From DASPSM01 sp963800135 (lineage in GTDB: Bacteria; Planctomycetota; Planctomycetia; Planctomycetales; Planctomycetaceae), in the NCBI GenBank assembly GCA_963800135.1, contig CAWCZR010000003.1, positions 62,001-126,000 of the forward strand: a stretch of DNA of 64,000 bases. The letters run 5' to 3'. This document shows positions 27,087-35,078 of this stretch, piece after piece. The position numbers and the translations under genes are program-made. Numbering within the stretch: the stretch's first letter is position 1; every line of letters begins with the position of its first letter. The notes beneath the pieces are model-generated. The model was not told the origin of the DNA. It saw only the letters and a list, made by a program, of their open reading frames with translations, and did not search any database.

Positions 27087-28889
27087 ATGGATTCGCGATT
27101 CATTCGCAACTTCTCCATCGTGGCCCACATCGACCACGGGAAGAGCACGCTGGCTGACCAGCTCCTGCTGATGAGCGGGGCCATCTCGCAGCGCGAGTTT
27201 CGCGAGCAAGTGCTCGACGATCTCGAAATCGAGCGGGACCGCGGCATTACCGTGAAGGCCCGGGCCGTGGCCATTCACTACACGCTCGACGGGCAAGAAT
27301 ACGAGCTCAACCTGATCGACACGCCGGGGCACGTCGACTTTCACTACGAAGTCTCCCGCAGCCTGGCCGCTTGCGAGGGAGCTTTGCTGCTCGTCGACGC
27401 CTTTCAAGGAGTGCAGGCGCAGACCGTCGCCAATGCGTTCGCGGCGATTAACGGTAACCTGGTCGTGATCCCGGTGATCAACAAGATCGACCTGCCCGTG
27501 ACACGGATCGACGAAGTGCTCGAGGAGATCGAGACGGTCGTCGGCCTCGATGCAACCGAAGCCTTGATGGTGAGCGCCAAGCAGGGGATCGGCATCGAAG
27601 ACGTCTTCCGCGAGATCATCAAGAAGGTGCCGCACCCGAAAGGCAGCCCGACCGATCCGCTGAGGGCCCTGGTCTTCGACAGCAAGTACGACACCTACCG
27701 CGGCGTGGTGACTTACGTAAGGGTCATGGAGGGGACGCTGACGACCGGCAAGAAAATGCGGTTCATGCGGACCGGCACGTCGCACGAGATTCTCGAGCTG
27801 GGTCAGTTCCGTCCGAACATGGTTGCCTGCGATTCGCTGGGTCCGGGGCAAGTGGGCTACATCATCACCGGTCTCAAGGAACTCGGGACCGTGCACGTCG
27901 GTGACACGGTGTGCGATCCCCAGAATCCCCCGGCGGAGGCGCTCCCCGGCTATCAGTTGCCGCAACAGATGGTTTTTTGCGGCATGTATCCGATCGACGC
28001 GACCGATTTCGAGAACCTGCGCGAGGAGCTGCAGAAGCTGAGTCTCAACGACGCCAGCTTTTCCTACATCCCGGAAACGAGCGATGCGCTGGGGTTCGGC
28101 TTCCGCTGCGGGTTCCTGGGCCTGTTGCACATGGAGATCGTTCAGCAGCGGCTGGAGATCGAGCAAAACATCGACCTGATCCAGACGGCGCCGAACGTCA
28201 CGTATCAGATCCTGAACACCACCGGCGAGCTGATGACCATCGACAATCCGCAGATGGTGCCCGACTCCGGCCAGATCGAAGAATTCCGCGAGCCGATCGC
28301 CAAAGTGAACTTCATTCTGCCGTCCGATAGCATCGGGATTATCATGACGCTGTGCGAGGATCGGCGCGGCGTCTACAAGGGCACGGAGTACCTGGGCCCC
28401 AAGCGAGCACAACTCATTTACGAGCTGCCGCTGGGCGAAATTGTGTTCGACATGTACGACAAGCTCAAGAGCGCGACCCGCGGCTACGGCACGATGGACT
28501 ATGAAGTCATCGGCTTCCGCCCGGCCGACCTGGTCAAACTCGACGTTTTGGTGAAGGGCAATCGGGTCGATGCCCTCTCGACGATCGTCCATCGCTCGAA
28601 TGCCGACAAGCGGGGCCGCGCCCTTGTGAAGCGGCTCAAAGGCGAAATCTCCAAGCACCAGTTCGAGATTCCGCTCCAGGCCGCCATCGGTTCGCGGGTC
28701 ATCGCCCGGGAAACGATCTCCGCGTTGCGCAAGAACGTCACCGCCAAGTGCTACGGCGGCGACATCACCCGCAAGCGCAAGCTGCTGCAAAAGCAACGCG
28801 AAGGCAAGAAGCGGATGAAGCAGTTTGGCGAGGTCGAAATTCCGCAAAAGGCCTTCCTGTCGGTGCTCGAAGTCGGCGGCGACGAATGA
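27087..28889 (+). CDS. lepA: Elongation factor 4 (LepA)
   Basis: A 600-residue translational GTPase that back-translocates or remodels stalled ribosomes. G1 is AHIDHGKST at residues 12-20, G2 lies in the RGITVKA block, G3 is DTPGH, and G4 is NKID. The C-terminal LepA-specific domain is intact (ENLREELQKLSLNDASF, FGFRCGFLGLLHMEI, and KLLQKQREGKKRMK near the end), which separates LepA from EF-G and TypA. ATG 27087 gives the standard MxxxFIRNFSIVAHIDHG start. In many bacteria lepA is followed by a signal peptidase gene, as here (23 bases on). Confidence 0.96.
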   Translation: MDSRFIRNFSIVAHIDHGKSTLADQLLLMSGAISQREFREQVLDDLEIERDRGITVKARAVAIHYTLDGQEYELNLIDTPGHVDFHYEVSRSLAACEGALLLVDAFQGVQAQTVANAFAAINGNLVVIPVINKIDLPVTRIDEVLEEIETVVGLDATEALMVSAKQGIGIEDVFREIIKKVPHPKGSPTDPLRALVFDSKYDTYRGVVTYVRVMEGTLTTGKKMRFMRTGTSHEILELGQFRPNMVACDSLGPGQVGYIITGLKELGTVHVGDTVCDPQNPPAEALPGYQLPQQMVFCGMYPIDATDFENLREELQKLSLNDASFSYIPETSDALGFGFRCGFLGLLHMEIVQQRLEIEQNIDLIQTAPNVTYQILNTTGELMTIDNPQMVPDSGQIEEFREPIAKVNFILPSDSIGIIMTLCEDRRGVYKGTEYLGPKRAQLIYELPLGEIVFDMYDKLKSATRGYGTMDYEVIGFRPADLVKLDVLVKGNRVDALSTIVHRSNADKRGRALVKRLKGEISKHQFEIPLQAAIGSRVIARETISALRKNVTAKCYGGDITRKRKLLQKQREGKKRMKQFGEVEIPQKAFLSVLEVGGDE

Positions 28890-28911
28890 TGCTTCTCAGG
28901 ATCGGTTCGCG

Positions 28912-30687
28912 ATGGCCGCGCTGCCCAAGTCTGATCCGGTGACCGCGCTCGACTCCGCGCCGCGCTCTCCAGCCAGCCCGCAGCCGGAAACACTCGCCCC
29001 TCGTGCCAAGAAGAAGCCCCGCGGCAGCGCACGGGGGCTCATCGACGCGGGTCTGTGTCTCTACATCGCGGTGATCCTGTTCCGCACGTTCGAGATTGAA
29101 GGCTACATCATCTCGACGGGATCGATGGCGCCCCACCTGCTGGGCTTTCACAAGCGGGTCGTCTGCCCGACCTGCGGCTACGAGTTCGCCCACGGCATTC
29201 CCGTCGACGAAACCGGGACGACCGCCGACACGACTGAAGAAGTGTCACGGGACGGGCCGGGCCAGGTGCGCTGCCCCAATTGCGGGGAAGATCGCATCGA
29301 TATCCGCGCGGTTCCCCCCAATCACGGCGATCAGCTGCTCGTCCAAAAAAATGTCTACGAGTTCCGCAAGCCGCGGCGCTGGGAAGTGGTGGTGCTGAAA
29401 AGCCCGTCCCGCCCGACCCCCTTCGTGAAGCGGGTCGTCGGACTGCCCCACGAGTCGGTGCAGATTCGCAACGGCGACATCTACGTCGACGGCGCGATCT
29501 CGCGCAAGGACCTGGACCTTCAGCGTGCCATGCGAATCCTGGTCAACGACAACGACTTTCTGCCCAATGATCCTCCGGACGGTCAGGGCTGTTGGACGAT
29601 CGAAGACAAAAACGGCGGCTGGTCGGCCACACAGCAGGGGCACAATTTCGCGTTTGCGCCTCCAGCTGGCGGCCAAGGCGCGGACAATCGCGCACCAGCA
29701 GCCAGCCCGAGCGAGTCGCTGGGCCGAACGGGCGAACAAAACCGCACGGCTTGGATCGCCTTTCGCCGCTGGGTGCGGCACGGCGGACGCTTTCACACGT
29801 CGGTGCCGATCGCTGATGCCAAACCGGTGGTGCACCTGAAGGTGAGCCTCTTTCCCGACGTTCGCTACGACCAGGCGAATCGCCGCTTGGAGGCGACGGG
29901 CGCCGTCGATCGGGCCGAGCGCGATCGGCTGCTGGCCCTCAACACGCAACCCGCCACGCGAGCCGCGATCGAAGAGCTGGCGGCCGCGTCGCACGTGGCC
30001 GCCGTGACGGACGACTGCGGCTACAACCGCGCCAGCGCCGGGCTGATCTCGTTGTCGGTTCGCGATTTGTTTCTCGACTGCCGGGTGGCCCTCGGCTCGG
30101 GCGACGGCGATGCCGTTTTCGAGATCGGCGACGGCCGGCTGACGTTTCAACTCGTGTTGAATCGCCGCCGCGGGGACGCCGAGCTGGCCCTCGTCGGACA
30201 GCGAGAGCCGCTCCGCCACGCGCGCTGCCCGGCCGGCGCCCTGGACAAGCCGTTTCAACTGGAGTTTTCCACGTTCGATCGCCAGGTACTGGCGGCCGTC
30301 AACGGCGTGCTCTTGTTTGCCCCATGGGAGTGCCCGACGAACGAAGCCGAACCGTCCCGCGTTCCCGTGCGGATCGGAGCCCGCGGCGTCGCCGTCGAGG
30401 TCTCGAGACTCTCGGTCTATCGCGACATTTATTACACTCGGGGCGGCGGGCGGAACGCCTCGGACCAGCCGATCCAGCTCGGAGCGGACGAATACTTCGT
30501 GCTGGGCGACAACAGCCCCGTCTCCAACGACGGACGGAGCTGGTTGCAGGGCGCGATCAAGCAATCGCAACTGCTCGGGAAACCGTTCGTGGTGCACCTG
30601 CCGTCGCGGCCCGGCCGAATCAGCATCGGCGGGTACACGCGTTACATTCGCGTTCCTGATTTCAGCCGGATTCGATATATTCGGTAG
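28912..30687 (+). CDS. Giant signal peptidase I with zinc-ribbon insert (first of pair)
   Basis: A 591-residue S26A membrane protease. The N-terminal helix is about 43-62 and the catalytic serine is Ser71 in STGSMAP. A zinc-ribbon-like insert with CPTCG (85-89) and CPNCG (121-125) follows at once, then the catalytic lysine region FVKRVVGLP with Lys173. Box E is YFVLGDNSPVSNDGRSW about 60 residues from the end. Between them lies an insert of some 320 residues of unknown fold, including a hydrophilic region and strands like LFLDCRVALGSGDGDAVFEI. Normal bacterial enzymes have 200-330 residues. ATG 28912 is chosen after the lepA stop. It forms a pair with the next gene. Confidence 0.85.
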   Translation: MAALPKSDPVTALDSAPRSPASPQPETLAPRAKKKPRGSARGLIDAGLCLYIAVILFRTFEIEGYIISTGSMAPHLLGFHKRVVCPTCGYEFAHGIPVDETGTTADTTEEVSRDGPGQVRCPNCGEDRIDIRAVPPNHGDQLLVQKNVYEFRKPRRWEVVVLKSPSRPTPFVKRVVGLPHESVQIRNGDIYVDGAISRKDLDLQRAMRILVNDNDFLPNDPPDGQGCWTIEDKNGGWSATQQGHNFAFAPPAGGQGADNRAPAASPSESLGRTGEQNRTAWIAFRRWVRHGGRFHTSVPIADAKPVVHLKVSLFPDVRYDQANRRLEATGAVDRAERDRLLALNTQPATRAAIEELAAASHVAAVTDDCGYNRASAGLISLSVRDLFLDCRVALGSGDGDAVFEIGDGRLTFQLVLNRRRGDAELALVGQREPLRHARCPAGALDKPFQLEFSTFDRQVLAAVNGVLLFAPWECPTNEAEPSRVPVRIGARGVAVEVSRLSVYRDIYYTRGGGRNASDQPIQLGADEYFVLGDNSPVSNDGRSWLQGAIKQSQLLGKPFVVHLPSRPGRISIGGYTRYIRVPDFSRIRYIR

Positions 30688-30833
30688 TGACGTCGGCATC
30701 TCGGGTTGCGACGAGGAGACGAGGCCAGAACCAAGCGACAAAACCAAGCTTTCGGCCGCGCGGACGAACTTCGAGAGTCAGCCCGAACCCGACCCCACCA
30801 GACTCGACAACATACGGAGCAGCCAGGTCTTTC

Positions 30834-32813
30834 ATGGCCTCGACGACAAAACCCAAAGGACCGTCGCCCGAACCCGCAAGGCCCTTCGAGGCCAAGAGCA
30901 AATCCAGCGCCTCGAAAGCCGCTGCGCCGCCCGAAACCGCCCGCCCGACGGCCATGCGCGAAACGATCGAATCGATCGTCGTCGCGTTCATCCTGGCCTT
31001 CATGTTCAAAACCTTCGAGGCGGAGGCGTTCGTCATCCCCACGGGCTCGATGGCTCCCACGCTCTACGGCCGCAACAAGGCGGCCACGTGCCCCAAGTGC
31101 GGCGCCGAGTTCACGATCGGCGCGAGCGACGAGGTCGAGACCGAAACCGACTACGTCATCCCCGGCGCCCGGATCGACTCGGCCATTTGCCCCAATTGCC
31201 GCTATCGCCTCGACCATAAGGACATCTATGACGTCCCCGTCTTCAAGGGGGACGGGATTCTGGTCAACAAATTTTCGTTTGAAATCCGCGATCCCCAGCG
31301 TTGGCAGGTGGTCGTCTTCAAATATCCGGAAGAGCCCAAGACCAACTACATCAAGCGGTGCGTCGCGCTGCCGAACGAAACGATCTGCATTCGCCAGGGG
31401 AATCTGTACCGCAAGAACGACCAAGACGCGTGGGAGATCCTCCGCAAGGACGATCCGAACAAGCAGCGCGTGCTGCAAATGAACGTCTACGACAACGACC
31501 ATCCCGAGCGCGACCTTTTGAACGCCGGCTGGCCCGAGCGCTGGGCGGCCGTCAAACGGGGGGACGGCGCCACCGCCATCGCCGGCTGGGCGCCCGATGT
31601 GCAGGGTTGGGTGCCCGATGGGCAAACCCGCACGTTCCATTTGCCGCTCGACCGCGGGGCCAAAGATATCCAGTGGTTCCGCTATCGCAATTACGTTCCG
31701 ACGGAGGAGACCTGGCGCAGGGCCGGGCAGGGTCAGCGTTTGGAGACGCCCCAGGCGCGGCTGATCACCGACTTCTGCGGCTATAACGCCTTCTCCAGCG
31801 GTCGCATCGCGGCGGACGATCTGGGCTTCTACTGGGTCGGCGACCTGACGCTCAATTGCCGAATCGACGTGCAGCAGGCCCAGCCGGACAGCCAAGTCGT
31901 GCTGGAACTCAACGAGGGCGCGCGGGTCTATCGCTGCCGCATCGACCTGGCCAGCGGCCGGGCGGCTCTCGTCTACGCCGAGCCGCGCGACAAAAAAGAT
32001 CCGGGCCAGGAACACAAGCTGGCCGAGGCGGACACGCGCTTCATCGGCACCGGGCAGCACGACGTCTCGTTTGCAAACGTCGACGATCGTCTCTGTCTCT
32101 GGGTCGACAATCGACTCATCGATTTCGGTCAGGGAGCCTGCTACAGCCCCTACGGCGGCTCGGATATCCAGCGGCCGTGGGACGAGGATCTGATTCCCGC
32201 CGGGGTCGGCGCGAAGGGGGCCGAAGCCACCGTGTCCCACCTGGTGTTGCAGCGGGACGTTTATTACCGCAACGACTTCGTCCACCAGCGAAGCGGCCCG
32301 TACACCGACGAGTCGTCCTACGAAAACATCGAGGAATTCGACGGCGACAAGAGCCAGCTCGTCGCCGAGCAGACCCGACCGTCCGATTGGTACCGCACCT
32401 ACGAGAACGGCCTGGCTTCCCGCCATCACGGTCCGGGCGAACGGTACGAAACCATCTCCTTCGATTTCACGTTGGGGCCGGACGAGTTCTTCATGATGGG
32501 GGACAACAGCCCCCGCAGCAAAGACAGCCGGCTCTGGTGGAATACCCGGCACGCCGCCCATAACTACGCGGTGCCGCGAGAGGCGCTGGTCGGCAAGGCC
32601 TTCTTCATTTATTGGCCGCACGGCATCCCGTTCCTCAACGACGGGCGTGGCTATCCGGACGGCCCGGACTCGATCTTGCACAACGACTTCACCGGACCAT
32701 TCTTCTACAACTACACCCGCGACTCGAACGGCGATCCCGAGATCGATTGGAACTATCCCAAGCGACGGATCCCGTTTTACCCCGATATCGCCCGCATGCA
32801 CCGCATCCGCTGA
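30834..32813 (+). CDS. Giant signal peptidase I with zinc-ribbon insert (second of pair)
   Basis: A 659-residue paralogue of the preceding enzyme. The helix is at about 46-63 and the serine is Ser72 in PTGSMAP. Zinc-ribbon cysteines are CPKCG (86-90) and CPNCR (119-123), and the lysine is Lys174 in YIKRCVALP. Box E is MGDNSPRSKDSRLW. An insert of about 370 residues sits before box E, resembling the first paralogue only in overall plan (strand-rich, with LTDFCGYNAFSSG). Both carry full catalytic motifs, so both could be active, perhaps on different preprotein sets. ATG 30834 is selected; the frame is open up to 30687 with low-complexity sequence. Confidence 0.85.
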   Translation: MASTTKPKGPSPEPARPFEAKSKSSASKAAAPPETARPTAMRETIESIVVAFILAFMFKTFEAEAFVIPTGSMAPTLYGRNKAATCPKCGAEFTIGASDEVETETDYVIPGARIDSAICPNCRYRLDHKDIYDVPVFKGDGILVNKFSFEIRDPQRWQVVVFKYPEEPKTNYIKRCVALPNETICIRQGNLYRKNDQDAWEILRKDDPNKQRVLQMNVYDNDHPERDLLNAGWPERWAAVKRGDGATAIAGWAPDVQGWVPDGQTRTFHLPLDRGAKDIQWFRYRNYVPTEETWRRAGQGQRLETPQARLITDFCGYNAFSSGRIAADDLGFYWVGDLTLNCRIDVQQAQPDSQVVLELNEGARVYRCRIDLASGRAALVYAEPRDKKDPGQEHKLAEADTRFIGTGQHDVSFANVDDRLCLWVDNRLIDFGQGACYSPYGGSDIQRPWDEDLIPAGVGAKGAEATVSHLVLQRDVYYRNDFVHQRSGPYTDESSYENIEEFDGDKSQLVAEQTRPSDWYRTYENGLASRHHGPGERYETISFDFTLGPDEFFMMGDNSPRSKDSRLWWNTRHAAHNYAVPREALVGKAFFIYWPHGIPFLNDGRGYPDGPDSILHNDFTGPFFYNYTRDSNGDPEIDWNYPKRRIPFYPDIARMHRIR

Positions 32814-32854
32814 ACCCGCCGCCTAGCGCGGCGAGCCGTCAAGGAGGACGTCTC

Positions 32855-33676
32855 ATGGCGCTTTTGGAATGCCAAGGCCTGGTGAAGGATTACCCGGGCA
32901 AGCGGGCCGTCGACGACATCGATTTCTACGTCGAGCGGGGGGAGATCGTCGGCCTGCTAGGCCCCAATGGCGCGGGCAAGACCACGTCGTTCCGCATGGC
33001 CTGCGGCCTGATCGCTCCCACCAAGGGGACGGTCCGCCTGGGAGGTAAGGAAGTCACGCGCTGGCCGATGTACAAGCGGGCTCGGGCCGGCATGGGCTTT
33101 CTGCCGCAGGATAACAGCATCTTCCGCAAGCTGTCGGTCGAGCAGAACGTGTCAGCCATTCTGGAATATCTCGACCTGAGCCGCAAAGAGCGAGTGTCGA
33201 TGATCGATCGACTGCTCAATCAGTTCGGGCTGCAAAACAAACGGCGGCAAATCGCTTCCACGCTCTCCGGCGGCGAGCGGCGGCGGCTGGAAATCGCCCG
33301 CTGCCTGGCTAGCAAGCCCTCGCTGATTCTGCTTGACGAGCCGTTCACCGGTATCGACCCGGTCACGATCGCCAGCATTCAGGACATCATCGCCGAGCTC
33401 TGTGACAGCGGCATCTCGATTCTGCTGACCGACCACCGTGAGCGCGAAACGCTCACGATCACCCACCGCAACTACATTATTTGCGCGGGCAAGGTCGTCG
33501 TCAGCGGCGACGCCGAAACCGTGCTCAACGATAAGATGGCCCGCGACCTTTACTTCGGCCACCGGTTCGACGCCGGCTCGATCATCGAAGGCAAGGACGC
33601 GTTCAACTCGTCGCTCAACGCCCAGTCGGCCGAACGGAGGCGCCACGAGAACGAGTGGGACGATCAGGCCGCCTGA
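32855..33676 (+). CDS. LptB-like ABC transporter ATP-binding protein
   Basis: A 273-residue ATPase. Walker A is GPNGAGKTT, Q-loop LPQDNSIF, signature LSGGERRRLEIA, Walker B LILLDEP, and switch TDHRERET (the H of H-loop present). The FLPQDNSIFRKLSVEQN wording is that of the LPS-exporter ATPase LptB. It would power lipopolysaccharide extraction, but LptF and LptG are not adjacent. The start at ATG 32855 has AAGGAGG at 32841-32847, about seven bases before. A low-complexity Ser/Arg-rich tail of about 20 residues follows the usual end. It may be co-transcribed with the signal peptidase genes (41-base gap). Confidence 0.88.
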   Translation: MALLECQGLVKDYPGKRAVDDIDFYVERGEIVGLLGPNGAGKTTSFRMACGLIAPTKGTVRLGGKEVTRWPMYKRARAGMGFLPQDNSIFRKLSVEQNVSAILEYLDLSRKERVSMIDRLLNQFGLQNKRRQIASTLSGGERRRLEIARCLASKPSLILLDEPFTGIDPVTIASIQDIIAELCDSGISILLTDHRERETLTITHRNYIICAGKVVVSGDAETVLNDKMARDLYFGHRFDAGSIIEGKDAFNSSLNAQSAERRRHENEWDDQAA

Positions 33677-33781
33677 CGGCCGCGACCGCCTCCGCCGTGT
33701 TCCTGCCCGTGTTGGCAAAGCCACTCCCACCTACGACGGCTTGGCCGCGCCCACTCGCCGCGAATTCCCCGCCTTAACGCC

Positions 33782-33820
33782 GTCTGAACTCACCGTCCGA
33801 ACTCACCGTCTGAACTAACG
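33782..33820. repeat. 13-bp tandem repeat, three copies
   Basis: Copies GTCTGAACTCACC (33782), GTCCGAACTCACC (33795) and GTCTGAACTAACG (33808) abut each other and end directly before the -35 box at 33821. This placement suggests a regulator-binding array for the export-protein promoter. Confidence 0.82.
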
Positions 33821-33848
33821 TTGACACGCACACCGCGGTCGGCATAAA
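33821..33848 (+). promoter_or_regulatory. Promoter of the polysaccharide-export gene
   Basis: TTGACA (33821-33826, consensus), 16-base spacer, CATAAA (33843-33848). It predicts a start near 33855 and a leader of about 57 bases for the ATG at 33912. The upstream triple repeat touches the -35. Confidence 0.6.
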
Positions 33849-33911
33849 GTCCGCATCCCTCCAACCTCTCCACAATTCCTTTCTGCTTTTTCCTACGCCT
33901 CACCCACCCCC

Positions 33912-35066
33912 ATGGTGACGATGCTTTCGTTCCCGGCGCACGCCGTCCGGCGGAATTCCGTCCGGACTCCGCGAGCTATGCGCTGCGTGCTTTTGGTCGC
34001 GCTGTTGTGCGCGGGCCTTTCGCCCGGCTGCGCGGCGACCGAGCATCATTACATGGCTGGAGAGCTGCCCAGCGAATTGCGGGCCCCGCGCTGGCAGGCC
34101 CCCTGCGGCGTGGATCTGGCCGCGAGCACTCCCGACCACCCCGCGCCGAAGTTCGATGCGGGCGACGAAGTGGAAGTGCTCGTAGCGACAGGCTTAAACA
34201 ACACGGACTTGATGCGGCTCCGCACCACGGTCGGCCGCGACGGCGCTGTCGAACTGCCCCTCTTGGGTAAAATTCCCGTCGCCGGCGTGACCACCGATTA
34301 TTCCCAAGCCGCGGTCGTGCAGGCTTGCCACCAGCAGGGGCTCGCCCAAAAACCGCTCGTGCAGGTGTCGCTCGTGCAGCCGCGGCAGCACCACATCACC
34401 GTCACGGGGGCGGTGCAGCATCCCGGGCTCTATACGCTGCCGCGCCAGTCGAGCAACCTGGTTTCGGCACTGGCGGCCGCAGGCGGACTCTCGCGCGATG
34501 CCGGCACGACGATCTCCATTCACAGCCGCCGCACACCGGACGTCTCACCGGCGGGAGCCGAGGCGACTGCGGGCTCCACGCCGTCGGACGCTGCGCAGCC
34601 GGCGCTGCTCAATACGCCGGCGGCGCCGCTCTCGGAAAATCGAGAAGTTCATCTGGCGGTCGGCTCACCCGATCTCGCGCAACAGGAGCTGGCCGACGGC
34701 GACGTCGTCAGCGTCGAGCGGCACGATCCGCCGGGCGTGGTCGTCACCGGAATGGTGCACAAGCCGGGCTGCTATGAGTTCCCCATCGGGACCGAGTTTC
34801 GCGTGCTCGACGCGATTTCCCGTGCGCAGGGAGCCACGTACAAGATGATCGACTCGGTGCTCGTTTGCCGCGAGGTTGCCGGGCAAAACGACCGCGTGTT
34901 GATTCAAGTCAGCCTCCGCGAAGCCTCACGCAAGCAGAACGAAAACATCCTGCTGCAGCCGGGAGACATCGTGCTCGTCGAAGGCAACTTGAAAGTGATG
35001 CTGCAGGATAGCTGGGACTTCGTCAGCCAGGTGCTGTTGGGAGCCGCTCCCGCCGTGATCAAATAA
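33912..35066 (+). CDS. Polysaccharide biosynthesis/export protein (Wza/SLBB-like)
   Basis: A 384-residue outer-envelope protein. It has an N-terminal signal with a possible lipoprotein Cys40 (LSPGC, not a perfect lipobox). A Poly_export domain (about 80-150, FDAGDEVEVLVATG to PLVQVSLVQP) is followed by an SLBB unit (ITVTGAVQHPGLYTLP) and a second SLBB (VVVTGMVHKPGCYEFP), and ends with LQPGDIVLVEG. A Ser/Ala/Pro linker (about 205-240) separates the two SLBB units. It would form or line the export channel for an exopolysaccharide. Alternative start ATG 33978 would shorten the signal. The tyrosine kinase and Wzx/Wzy partners are not next to it. Confidence 0.85.
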   Translation: MVTMLSFPAHAVRRNSVRTPRAMRCVLLVALLCAGLSPGCAATEHHYMAGELPSELRAPRWQAPCGVDLAASTPDHPAPKFDAGDEVEVLVATGLNNTDLMRLRTTVGRDGAVELPLLGKIPVAGVTTDYSQAAVVQACHQQGLAQKPLVQVSLVQPRQHHITVTGAVQHPGLYTLPRQSSNLVSALAAAGGLSRDAGTTISIHSRRTPDVSPAGAEATAGSTPSDAAQPALLNTPAAPLSENREVHLAVGSPDLAQQELADGDVVSVERHDPPGVVVTGMVHKPGCYEFPIGTEFRVLDAISRAQGATYKMIDSVLVCREVAGQNDRVLIQVSLREASRKQNENILLQPGDIVLVEGNLKVMLQDSWDFVSQVLLGAAPAVIK

Positions 35067-35078
35067 CGCGGGAATGCC

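Noticed and set aside
26964..28847. A 627-codon frame opposite lepA
   Set aside because: lepA is complete and conserved on the other strand; the antisense protein shows no family.
30642..32801. A 719-codon frame opposite the signal peptidases
   Set aside because: The plus strand carries catalytic motifs for two signal peptidases; the antisense frame is a GC artefact.
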